A stretch of 8,843 bases of DNA from assembly GCA_016928605.1 (NCBI GenBank), contig JAFGKN010000689.1:1-8843 (forward strand). Reading direction: 5' to 3'. This stretch comes from Planctomycetota bacterium (GTDB lineage Bacteria; Planctomycetota; UBA8108). Of this stretch, positions 1 through 6,152 are shown in pieces; positions within the stretch are counted from its first letter, which is position 1; each line of letters opens with the position of its first letter. A program made the translations under genes and the position numbers. Below the pieces are notes generated by a model. That model was not told the origin of the DNA, did not search any database, and saw only the letters and a list, made by a program, of their open reading frames with translations.

Positions 1-1055
1 AAGAGCGCCTCCAGCCGCTTCCTCGCGCGCTCGAGCGTCGCCCGCAGGGCGGGATCCTCCCGAACATCCACCCGGTCGCCGAGCCGGTCGAGGAGTTTCA
101 GAAAATCCCGGCGGCCGGAGTTGCCCGCGGCGATGATCGCACTTCGCAGGAGCCCCTCGAACCGCGCGCGCTTCACGGCGCTGCGGGCGAAGCGGCGGGC
201 GAAGCCCTCGCGGTCGAGCGCGGCCAGGTCCGCGAGGGGCGGGAAGACGTTCTCCTCGCGCGGCGCGGTTTCCGGGTCGCGGGCCTGGCGGTCGGGGCGG
301 TTCCAGGGGCACACCTCCTGGCAGATGTCGCAGCCGAAGACGAGCTGTCCGATGCGCTCTTCCAGCTCGGGGGGGATCTCGCCGCGGTGCTCGATGGTCA
401 GGTAGGAGATGCAGCGGCGCGCGTCGAGGACTCGAGGCTCGATGATGGCGCCTGTGGGGCACGCGTCGATGCAGAGGCGGCACTCCCCGCACCGGTCGCG
501 GGCGGGGGGATCCGGAGGCAGCTCGAGGGTCGTCAGGATCGCGCCGAGGAAGAAGAACGAGCCGCGCTCCGGATCGATCGAGCACGTGTTCTTGCCGATC
601 CAGCCGACGCCCGCCTCCTGGGCCCACGACTTCTCCAGCACCGGGCCCGTGTCGGCGTACCATCGCGCTCCGGCCGCGTGCTCCTCGCGGATCCAGCGGC
701 AGGCGCGGCGCAGGCGCGGCTCGATGATGCGGTGATAGTCCTCGCCGCGGGCGTAGCAGGAGATCTCGCCGCGGTCGGCTCGCGGAGCTGCGATGCCGTA
801 CGACGAGGCCGCGCGGTAGTCGAGGGCCGCGACGATGACGGTTCGCGCGCCGGGGAGGACCTCGCGAGGGTCGACCCGGCGCCGGCGGTTGCGAGCGAGG
901 TACTCCATGCTCGCGTGATGGCCCCGGCGGAGCCACTCCTCGAAGAGATCCGCGCCGGGGGCTCGCCCCGCGCGCGCGAAGCCCACCCGGTCGAAGCCCT
1001 CGCGGAGGATCCGCTCGCGGATCGCCTCGCGCAGCTCGGCGGCCGGCTCGCTCAC
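1..1055 (-). CDS. queG: Epoxyqueuosine reductase QueG (C-terminus cut by window edge)
   Basis: QueG reduces epoxyqueuosine to queuosine in the tRNA wobble position, the last step of queuosine synthesis, using cobalamin and two 4Fe-4S clusters in the cytoplasm. The visible 351 residues show the family layout. An N-terminal DUF1730-type region (about 1-180) contains WYADTGPVLEK, with the Asp expected to be catalytic near residue 135, followed by GWIGKNT. The ferredoxin-like pair follows: CGECRLCIDACPTGAI (Cys 189, 192, 195, 199) and GCDICQEVCPWN (Cys 242, 245, 249), plus Cys215. After residue 270 comes the start of the helical C-terminal repeat region, and the frame is still open at base 1. I chose the GTG at 1055 because AGGAGG lies 6 bases upstream and no ATG, GTG or TTG start is seen just before it. 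It lies 125 bases after acyP on the same strand and may be read from the same transcript. Identification is very secure. Confidence 0.96.
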   Translation of the reverse strand, partial: MSEPAAELREAIRERILREGFDRVGFARAGRAPGADLFEEWLRRGHHASMEYLARNRRRRVDPREVLPGARTVIVAALDYRAASSYGIAAPRADRGEISCYARGEDYHRIIEPRLRRACRWIREEHAAGARWYADTGPVLEKSWAQEAGVGWIGKNTCSIDPERGSFFFLGAILTTLELPPDPPARDRCGECRLCIDACPTGAIIEPRVLDARRCISYLTIEHRGEIPPELEERIGQLVFGCDICQEVCPWNRPDRQARDPETAPREENVFPPLADLAALDREGFARRFARSAVKRARFEGLLRSAIIAAGNSGRRDFLKLLDRLGDRVDVREDPALRATLERARKRLEAL

Positions 1056-1085
1056 GGCGGTCCTCCTCGCCTCCGCAATCCTCGA

Positions 1086-1114
1086 GCGATCGCGGCGGCG
1101 GGATCCGCGATCGC
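1086..1114. repeat. Perfect 10-bp inverted repeat upstream of queG
   Basis: GCGATCGCGG (1086-1095) and CCGCGATCGC (1105-1114) are exact reverse complements around a 9-base spacer. It lies between acyP and queG, ending about 30 bases from the queG start. No T-run follows on either strand, so it is not a classic intrinsic terminator. It could be a processing or pausing hairpin, or a dimeric protein site. The arms contain the octamer GCGATCGC, which is itself a palindrome. The function is unknown; only the repeat is seen directly. Confidence 0.45.
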
Positions 1115-1180
1115 GCTTTCGACGCGTCGGCGTTTGCGGCTCACGGCGCTCGATCCTCCCCGGTCACGGCACGAAGCGCA

Positions 1181-1486
1181 TCAGTGAACGATCCGGAAGC
1201 CGGAGGGCTCGCCCGCGCGGGGCTCCTCCTCCTCCACGTCGACCGAGCTCACCCGCGCCATGGACGGTCCCTTCCAGCACCAGTCGATCATCTCCGAGAC
1301 GCCGCCGGGCTCTCCCTGCAGGAGAGCTTCGACGTCTCCGCCGGGCAGGTTCCGGACCCATCCGTCCAGATGCAGGTCGCGCGCCTTGTCGAGCGCGGAC
1401 CACCGGTAGGCGACGCCCTGCACGCGCCCGGAGATTCGCAGGCGGACGCGGCGCAGAGCGGGGCTGTCCGGAGGCTCGTTGCTCAT
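1181..1486 (-). CDS. acyP: Acylphosphatase
   Basis: This is a 101-residue acylphosphatase, which hydrolyses the carboxyl-phosphate bond of acyl phosphates such as acetyl phosphate or 1,3-bisphosphoglycerate. It is a small cytoplasmic enzyme of the alpha/beta sandwich type and of the usual length (about 90-100). Both signature regions are present: GRVQGVAYRW (residues 20-29), with the phosphate-binding Arg28, and GWVRNLPGGDVE (42-53), with the catalytic Asn46. Tyr27 stands where Phe is common. The C-terminus GFRIVH matches the usual final strand. The ATG at 1486 is preceded by AGGAGG at 9 bases and overlaps the tctA stop codon as ATGA, so translation is probably coupled to tctA. The first nine residues precede the conserved fold and are variable. 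A longer reading of the same frame upstream runs inside tctA and is not coding. Confidence 0.95.
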   Translation of the reverse strand: MSNEPPDSPALRRVRLRISGRVQGVAYRWSALDKARDLHLDGWVRNLPGGDVEALLQGEPGGVSEMIDWCWKGPSMARVSSVDVEEEEPRAGEPSGFRIVH

Positions 1487-3048
1487 GGTCTGTGTCCTCC
1501 TCTCGCGGATGTCAGCCTGCGGCCCAGCCCCAGCACGAGGGGCGAGATCCAGACGGCGATCGTGATGCATCCCAAGGCCGCGGCCCACGGTCGGCCGAAG
1601 AAATCGAGCCAGGACTCCGCCTTCGTCCAGTTCTGGATGAAGGTCTCCTCCAGCCGGTCGCCGAGGATGATGCCGAGGACCACGGGCCCGAGGGGCACGC
1701 CGAAGGCCTCCAGCAGGAATCCGATGACGCCCATGCCGAGCATGACCCAGACGTCGAAGTAGTTGCCGCTGATGGCGTACGAGCCGACGATGCTGAAGAG
1801 CAGGATCAGCGGCAGGAGGATCCGCCGCGGCACGCGCACGATCAGGCTGCCGGCGCGGATGGCGAGGAAGCCGAGCGGGATCAGCACCAGGTTGGCCGCG
1901 ATGAACATCAGGTAGATCCCGTAGACGAGGCTCGCCTGCTTCTCGAAGATGGCGGGGCCCGGCGTGATGTTCTTCATCAGGAGCACCCCGATGACGATCG
2001 CGGTCACGGAGTCTCCGGGGATCCCGAAGACGAGCGAGGGGATCCAGGCCCCGGCGAGCGCAGCGTTGTTGGCTCCGGTCGCATCGGCGACTCCCTCGAC
2101 CGAGCCGCGCCCGTACTCGCTGGGCCTGCGGCTGAACCGCTTGGAGGCGGCGTAGGAGATCCACGCGCCGATGTCGGCTCCGGCTCCGGGCAGCATCCCG
2201 ACGAAGGAGCCGATCAGGCTGGAGCGCAGCGCGTGCAGCTTGCGCCGCCAGAGAAGCGACAGCGGCGGGCCGAACAGGGAGCGGACGCCGCGCAGCAGCC
2301 ATCGCAGGGGCTCGAAGCCGGCGGATCTCTCCCCGCCCGCGCGCGGCCCGATCGAGGCCGCGAGAGCCGCCGGGGGCTGGATCACGTTGCGGAGCACCTC
2401 GGAGATTCCGAAGAGGCCGATCATCGCGGGGATGAAGCTCACTCCCGAGATCAGCTCGTCGCGGCCGAACGTGAACCTCGGCTGGCTGTGGACGGCGCTC
2501 AGACCCACCGTGGCGAGAAGGAGGCCGATCAGGAGCGCGATCACCCCCTTGAGGAGCGAGTCGCGCGAGACCACGACGGCGCAGCTCAGCCCGAGCAGCG
2601 TGAGCCAGAAGTACTCGAGCGTGCTGAAGCGCTCGGCGGCGACGGATGCGAGCTGCGGGGCCGCCACGATCAGCACGAGGACGCCGATCAGGCCGCCGGC
2701 CACGCTGAAGACGAGCGATGTTCCGAGGCAGAGCTCCGGCCGCCCGGACCTCGTGATCGCGAAGGCGTCGTCGGCGTAGGCGGCGGAGGAGGGCGTCCCC
2801 GGGATGCGGATCAGAGCCGTGGGGATGTCGCCGGCGAAGATGGCGCAGGCCTCGAGCGCGACGATGGCGGCGAGAGCCTCGACGTCGCCGAGGTAGAAGG
2901 TGAGAGGAACGAGCAGCGCGACGGCCATCGTCGCCGTGAGGCCGGGGATCGCGCCTACGAAGAGGCCGTAGGCCGACGCGAGGACGACGATCCCCAGAAC
3001 GTGGGGCTGGAAGAACCGCGAGAGTGCGTCCTGGAGAGCGTCGATCAC
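1483..3048 (-). CDS. tctA: Tripartite tricarboxylate transporter permease, TctA family
   Basis: TctA is the large integral membrane subunit of TTT carriers, which take up organic acids (citrate, other carboxylates, aromatic acids) using a periplasmic binding protein and an ion gradient. The 521 residues match the family's usual length of about 500 and are hydrophobic throughout. Family motifs are plain: GAIPGLTATMA (32-42), RIPGTPSSAA (81-90), GMLPGAGADIGAWISYAASK (284-303), and GIPGDSVTAIVIG (342-354), with the two PG(L/D) re-entrant segments expected in this fold. The start is GTG at 3048, one base after the TGA of the TctC-TctB fusion, without a strong Shine-Dalgarno, so it probably depends on coupling. 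Its stop overlaps the acyP start. The substrate cannot be read from sequence. A long open frame on the opposite strand (1492-3204) is a composition artefact of this gene. Confidence 0.95.
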   Translation of the reverse strand: MIDALQDALSRFFQPHVLGIVVLASAYGLFVGAIPGLTATMAVALLVPLTFYLGDVEALAAIVALEACAIFAGDIPTALIRIPGTPSSAAYADDAFAITRSGRPELCLGTSLVFSVAGGLIGVLVLIVAAPQLASVAAERFSTLEYFWLTLLGLSCAVVVSRDSLLKGVIALLIGLLLATVGLSAVHSQPRFTFGRDELISGVSFIPAMIGLFGISEVLRNVIQPPAALAASIGPRAGGERSAGFEPLRWLLRGVRSLFGPPLSLLWRRKLHALRSSLIGSFVGMLPGAGADIGAWISYAASKRFSRRPSEYGRGSVEGVADATGANNAALAGAWIPSLVFGIPGDSVTAIVIGVLLMKNITPGPAIFEKQASLVYGIYLMFIAANLVLIPLGFLAIRAGSLIVRVPRRILLPLILLFSIVGSYAISGNYFDVWVMLGMGVIGFLLEAFGVPLGPVVLGIILGDRLEETFIQNWTKAESWLDFFGRPWAAALGCITIAVWISPLVLGLGRRLTSARGGHRP

Positions 3049-3049
3049 A

Positions 3050-4411
3050 TCACCACCCGAGCACGCCGCGAGGCAGCTCCACCCGCAGGATGTGCGCGAA
3101 GAGCTCGTAGACGAGAGGGACCATCAGGACCGAGACGGCGAGGCTCGTCCGCCAGCGGTTGCCGAGCCGCACCAGCAGGACGAGGAGGATGGCGCCCGCG
3201 GTGAGGACGAAACCGATGCTCTCCGCGAGCAGCGCGTAGAGAGCGACCGCCGCCAGCACCTCCGCGAAGTGGATCCAGCCGGACCTCGTCGCCGCGCTGA
3301 GCGATGCGAGCGCCGCCCGAGCCTCAGGGGAAGCTCTCCCACGCGAGACCGCCAGGAGAGCGAGCGAGACGGCGAGGAGACCGAGCAGGATCAGCGGGAA
3401 CGCGTAGGGCCGGACGGGGCTGCGGCGGAGGGACGCGAAGGCCTCGCTCCGGAGTAGCCTTCCGAGCGTCTCGTCGGTCCGCTCGAGCCGTCGCCGGAAG
3501 GCATCCGGAGGCTCCCAGCTCGTGTCGTACCACTCCCTCCGGAGCAGATCGGGGAACGCCTGGCCGCTCACGAGGACCTCGCCGCGCGCGACCCTCTCGA
3601 GCGCCCGGCGGAGGATCGCCGCGCGACCCGACGGCGTCCCCGGAGGAACGCCGATGCCGCGCCAGCCGCCCATCGACCAGTCGACGCCCTGCGAGCGGAA
3701 GGTGGGCACGTCCTCCGCGCCCGGCGCCGGATCGTCCGACATCACCGCCAGGGCCCGGATCCTTCCGGCGAGGAGCAGGGTTCGCGCCTCCGGCAGGCTG
3801 CAGCAGACGACGTCGACTCCGCCCGAGTTGAGCTCCTGGAGCGAGGGCCCGGCCCCGCCCGAGGGCACCCAGCGGATGGCCTCGGCCCCCAGACCGACCG
3901 ACGTCAGCCAGCCCGCGAGCGCGAGGTGCCAGATGCCGCCCGTGGCCGTTCCCGATGCCGTGAGCGCGCCGGGCCGGCTGCGCACCTCATCCGTCAGCTC
4001 GGCGATGTCCCGCCAGGGGGCGTCCGAGCGGACGAAGAGAGCGGCCGCGTCCCGGTTGAGCAGCAGGAGCGGCTCGAAGTCGCGCCACGAGATGCTGGTG
4101 AGCCTGCGCCAGTGGAGCATGTTGATCTCGACCGTCATCATCGTGAGCGTGTAGCCGTCGGGGCGGGCGCGGGCGCCGCGGCTGTGGCCGGTCACCCCCG
4201 CGCCCCCCGTCGCGTTGAGCACGTTGACCGGCACGTCCAGATCGGCCTCGAGATAGGCCGCGAGCTGGCGCGAGATGCGGTCGGTTCCCCCGCCGACGGC
4301 CCAGGGGCAGACGAGGAGAATCGAGCGGGATGGGAAACGGCTCTCGGGCCCGCAAGCGGGCGCGCCCACGAGGAGGGCGATCGATGCCAGGAGGGCTGCG
4401 GCGCGTCGCAT
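3050..4411 (-). CDS. tctC-tctB: TctC-TctB fusion: periplasmic solute-binding domain joined to small TTT membrane subunit
   Basis: A 453-residue protein combining two TTT subunits. Residues 1-20 are a signal sequence; Cys20 in GAPAC could be a lipoprotein site, but the lipobox is atypical. Residues about 25-325 are a TctC/Bug-type binding domain: FPSRSILLVCPWAVGGGTDR (26-45), NATGGAGVTG (66-75), RPDGYTL (83-89), and GIGVPPGTPSGR (252-263). From about 331 the sequence is TctB-like: SPVRPYAFPLILLGLLAVS leads into a membrane helix (336-356), then an Arg-rich loop (357-378), helices at about 379-396, 398-414 and 422-440, and a closing LPRGVLGW resembling the end of free TctB. The usual first TctB helix is absent. 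The ATG at 4411 gives the only sensible signal peptide; its Shine-Dalgarno is poor, and the 164-residue gene ends 11 bases upstream. The order C-B-A is kept with tctA. The substrate is unknown. The reading frame is continuous through the junction, so this is not a frameshift join. Confidence 0.92.
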   Translation of the reverse strand: MRRAAALLASIALLVGAPACGPESRFPSRSILLVCPWAVGGGTDRISRQLAAYLEADLDVPVNVLNATGGAGVTGHSRGARARPDGYTLTMMTVEINMLHWRRLTSISWRDFEPLLLLNRDAAALFVRSDAPWRDIAELTDEVRSRPGALTASGTATGGIWHLALAGWLTSVGLGAEAIRWVPSGGAGPSLQELNSGGVDVVCCSLPEARTLLLAGRIRALAVMSDDPAPGAEDVPTFRSQGVDWSMGGWRGIGVPPGTPSGRAAILRRALERVARGEVLVSGQAFPDLLRREWYDTSWEPPDAFRRRLERTDETLGRLLRSEAFASLRRSPVRPYAFPLILLGLLAVSLALLAVSRGRASPEARAALASLSAATRSGWIHFAEVLAAVALYALLAESIGFVLTAGAILLVLLVRLGNRWRTSLAVSVLMVPLVYELFAHILRVELPRGVLGW

Positions 4412-4422
4412 GACGCATCAAT

Positions 4423-4917
4423 TCAGTTGAGGAGGTAGGACTTCCAGTAGCTGCTGGGCGCCGTGTCTCCGTGGGGCTTTCCGGGCCAGCCTCCGGTCTC
4501 GGCCGCGGGCTCGGCGTCGGTCTCGCCGGGCGCCGTGTACTCCTCGACCGCCAGGAACGGCTCGGCGCCGCCGGAGCCCGTGCTCGCGAGCTGCAGCCCC
4601 AGCAGCACCATCGCTGCCTTCGCAGTGGAGCCGTCGGCCGCGGGAGGCGAGAGCCACTGCTCGAGCAGCTGGACGTTCTGCGCCATCGAGTGGAGGTACT
4701 CGCTGAACGAGAGATCCGCGGCGCCGGCGTCTCCGGACCAGCCGGCGCTCGAGCGGAAGAGCTCCTCGAGCTTGCGCAGGAGGTAGAGAATGGACTCCTC
4801 CAGCTTCTCGACGCTCTGAAGGGCGCTCTCGGAGCCGTCCAGCTTCCTCCGCAGCGACTCGAGCTCCACCAGCTGCCTGCGAAGCTCACGGGCAAAATCT
4901 TCCTGATTCCAGGCCAT
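4423..4917 (-). CDS. Unrecognised 164-residue coiled-coil protein heading the TTT operon
   Basis: I recognise no family. Residues about 5-57 are strongly helical and charged, with leucines at heptad-like spacing (ELRRQLVELESLRRKL and later LEESILYLLRKLEELF), consistent with a coiled coil. A second helical stretch lies at about 68-90 (FSEYLHSMAQNVQLLEQWL) and a short one at 98-112. Residues 113-155 are rich in Gly, Ala, Pro, Glu and Thr and probably disordered, and the end is SSYWKSYLLN. There is no signal peptide and no membrane segment, so it is probably cytoplasmic. The ATG at 4917 has GGAG 6 bases upstream and is well supported. It ends 11 bases before the TctC-TctB start, so it is almost certainly co-transcribed with the transporter. 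Residues 1-112 use codons and amino acids like a real protein rather than a shadow frame. Any role (scaffold, regulator, chance operon member) is open. Confidence 0.8.
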   Translation of the reverse strand: MAWNQEDFARELRRQLVELESLRRKLDGSESALQSVEKLEESILYLLRKLEELFRSSAGWSGDAGAADLSFSEYLHSMAQNVQLLEQWLSPPAADGSTAKAAMVLLGLQLASTGSGGAEPFLAVEEYTAPGETDAEPAAETGGWPGKPHGDTAPSSYWKSYLLN

Positions 4918-5231
4918 CGCTCACTCCAGGCCAGAAGCGAACCGCTCAGCTCTCTCGAGGCCTGTCCAGCCGGAGGCCGCGCCCTGCGCCGCGCGATGGT
5001 TCCCGGAGCCCTTCGAATTCCCCGAAGGCTTCCGGACCGCGCTCCGCTTGAATCCACGCCTCCGGGCGATGGCGATGCGGCGGCGCGGCTCCCCGGTCGA
5101 AGCGCTCACGTTTCAGGAACGTCCTTCGTCCGCTGCTCCTGGAGCCTCACCGTCGCCGCCCCGCGGCGAGAAGCGGAGGTGCCTTCCCTCTGGCCGCCAT
5201 CCTCAAGGTCGATGTCAGTGAAAGGGCTGGG

Positions 5232-5261
5232 ATTCTATCGAAAAGGCATCGGCGGAGCCAG
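5232..5261 (-). promoter_or_regulatory. Possible promoter for the TTT operon
   Basis: On the minus strand CTGGCT (5261-5256), an 18-base spacer and TAGAAT (5237-5232) resemble a sigma-70-type -35/-10 pair (3 of 6 and 5 of 6 matches). It lies in the most A/T-rich part of the divergent region. A start here would give a leader of about 310 bases before the 164-residue gene. This is a pattern match only. Confidence 0.25.
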
Positions 5262-5349
5262 AAAAAACAGGCTCGGTTCGTTGTCGCCGCTCCGCCTGCG
5301 GGGCATGAGGGGGACGGGATCCTACCTTCGCACGAACCGTGCTTCGGTC

Positions 5350-5378
5350 TTCCCCCGCCGCATCCGTGCTGTTACAAT
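5350..5378 (+). promoter_or_regulatory. Possible extended -10 promoter for the DoxX-apbE set
   Basis: TGT directly before TACAAT (5373-5378) forms an extended -10 element with one mismatch to TATAAT. The -35 position 17 bases upstream reads TTCCCC, which is weak, as is usual for extended -10 promoters. Transcription would begin near 5385, leaving a leader of about 155 bases that carries the inverted repeats at 5403-5414, 5450-5468 and 5501-5524. Confidence 0.4.
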
Positions 5379-5402
5379 AGGCGCCTCACGGCCCGGCGGG
5401 CA

Positions 5403-5414
5403 TGCTGCGCAGCA
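5403..5414. repeat. 12-bp perfect palindrome just downstream of the predicted promoter
   Basis: TGCTGCGCAGCA reads the same on both strands. It lies about 20 bases after the predicted transcription start and directly follows a second short inverted repeat, GCCCG/CGGGC at 5391-5401. Position and symmetry fit an operator for a dimeric repressor, but no regulator gene is present in the window. Confidence 0.3.
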
Positions 5415-5449
5415 AGGTTCCGGCGGGCTATCGGAGCTGAAGATTCGCG

Positions 5450-5468
5450 GCTGAGCCGAACGCTCAGC
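5450..5468 (+). repeat. Short inverted repeat in the DoxX leader
   Basis: GCTGAG (5450-5455) and CTCAGC (5463-5468) pair across a 7-base loop. A 6-bp stem could arise by chance; it is listed because it lies in the same leader as the stronger stem at 5501-5524. Confidence 0.25.
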
Positions 5469-5500
5469 ACTAGTCTCATCCTTCAACGGAGATATCGCGG

Positions 5501-5524
5501 GGAGATCCGCAGGCTGGGATCTCC
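5501..5524 (+). promoter_or_regulatory. Leader hairpin abutting the ribosome-binding site of the DoxX-like gene
   Basis: GGAGATCC (5501-5508) and GGATCTCC (5517-5524) form a perfect 8-bp stem with an 8-base loop. Past one G-G mismatch, three more pairs (GCG with CGC) extend it to within a few bases of the GGAGG Shine-Dalgarno at 5530-5534. The 5' arm itself starts GGAG, so it could act as a decoy site. It may modulate translation or be a protein-binding site. Confidence 0.4.
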
Positions 5525-5538
5525 GCGCCGGAGGAGCC

Positions 5539-6051
5539 ATGACTTCAAGAGTCGAACGTTTCTGGATCCTGTTCATCCTGCGCTTCGCGTTTGGATTCTT
5601 CATGGTGGTCGCGGCGATCAACATCTTCAGCTACGGGGGAGCGCACGAGTTCGGTCCGGACAGGTTCGCGCGCGACATGACCGCGAAGTACGAGGGGAAC
5701 TGGATGGGGAATCTGCTGCCCATGGTGGACATCGGGCCGAAGGAGGTGAGAGACGAGCAGGGCAACGTGAAGCAGCAGGCCGTGGAGGATCTGGTCCACC
5801 CCACCTACTTCTTCATGCTCGCGCTGCCCTTCCTCTTCGCCATCCTGTCGGTTCCGATCCTCACGGGGCTCCTCATCCGGCCGGCGTTCCGCTTCGCGGC
5901 GCTGCTCTTCGTCTGCCTCGGCATAGGGAGCTACATCGGCGGCGGGGTGCCCGCGGCCACGGCGTACGATTTCTTCTTCGCGTTCCTGCTCTGCGTGGGG
6001 CTCCACTACATGGGGCAGGGGCGGCAGGAGGCCGTCGAGGCCGCTGCGTAG
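5539..6051 (+). CDS. DoxX-like four-helix membrane protein
   Basis: A 170-residue integral membrane protein whose layout resembles the DoxX/DoxD group: small quinone- or redox-linked membrane proteins, many of unknown role. Helices lie at about 9-30 (begins FWILFILRFAFGFFMVV), 90-112, 116-134 and 141-158, with a 55-residue soluble loop at 33-88 containing FGPDRFARDMTAKYEGNW and a charged stretch (KEVRDEQGNVKQQ). The loop after helix 1 is longer than in the shortest DoxX proteins. The ATG at 5539 has GGAGG 4 bases upstream, which is strong. The C-terminus (GRQEAVEAAA) is soluble. The apbE gene follows 101 bases later; the gap holds a GC-rich 6-bp hairpin (CGGCGC/GCGCCG, 6092-6108) without a T-run, so read-through into apbE is possible. 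The family call is moderate and the function is not known. Confidence 0.7.
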   Translation: MTSRVERFWILFILRFAFGFFMVVAAINIFSYGGAHEFGPDRFARDMTAKYEGNWMGNLLPMVDIGPKEVRDEQGNVKQQAVEDLVHPTYFFMLALPFLFAILSVPILTGLLIRPAFRFAALLFVCLGIGSYIGGGVPAATAYDFFFAFLLCVGLHYMGQGRQEAVEAAA

Positions 6052-6152
6052 CCGGATGCGCCGGGCGAGCCTGCCGCATCTCGGACTCCTGCGGCGCGAA
6101 GGGCGCCGGAACGCAGAGGCCTTGCTGAGCCTCCGAGACGCGAGCGACTGCG

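Larger units (their letters stand above)
4918..5538. other. Divergent intergenic region (about 620 bases)
   Basis: This separates the minus-strand TTT operon from the plus-strand DoxX-apbE set and must hold the promoters for both. The only plausible open frame is a 62-codon one on the minus strand (5109-4921, GTG start, no clear Shine-Dalgarno, very basic) ending 3 bases before the 164-residue gene; I do not call it a gene. The region is less uniformly GC-rich than the coding parts, with A/T-rich stretches around 5221-5275 and 5370-5380. It contains hairpins CCTTCG/CGAAGG (5010-5028) and GCACG/CGTGC (5330-5342), besides those listed separately. No tRNA or recognised riboswitch is visible. Confidence 0.7.

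Noticed and set aside
387..1187. A 266-codon plus-strand frame opposite queG
   Set aside because: QueG motifs on the minus strand are unambiguous; this is a shadow.
1492..3204. A 570-codon open frame on the plus strand opposite tctA
   Set aside because: Its product is almost entirely Asp, Glu, Arg, Gly and Ala and lies over a secure tctA. It is a by-product of GC-rich codon use.
3926..3970. SGTAT in the TctC domain (residues 153-157) as a possible FMN attachment site for the nearby ApbE
   Set aside because: It does not match the S/T-G-A-T acceptor pattern and lies in a conserved region of the binding-protein fold.
4921..5109. A 62-codon minus-strand frame ending 3 bases before the 164-residue gene
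   Set aside because: It has a GTG start with no clear ribosome site, a very basic low-information sequence and no recognised motif. The position is suggestive of a leader peptide but not enough to call a gene.
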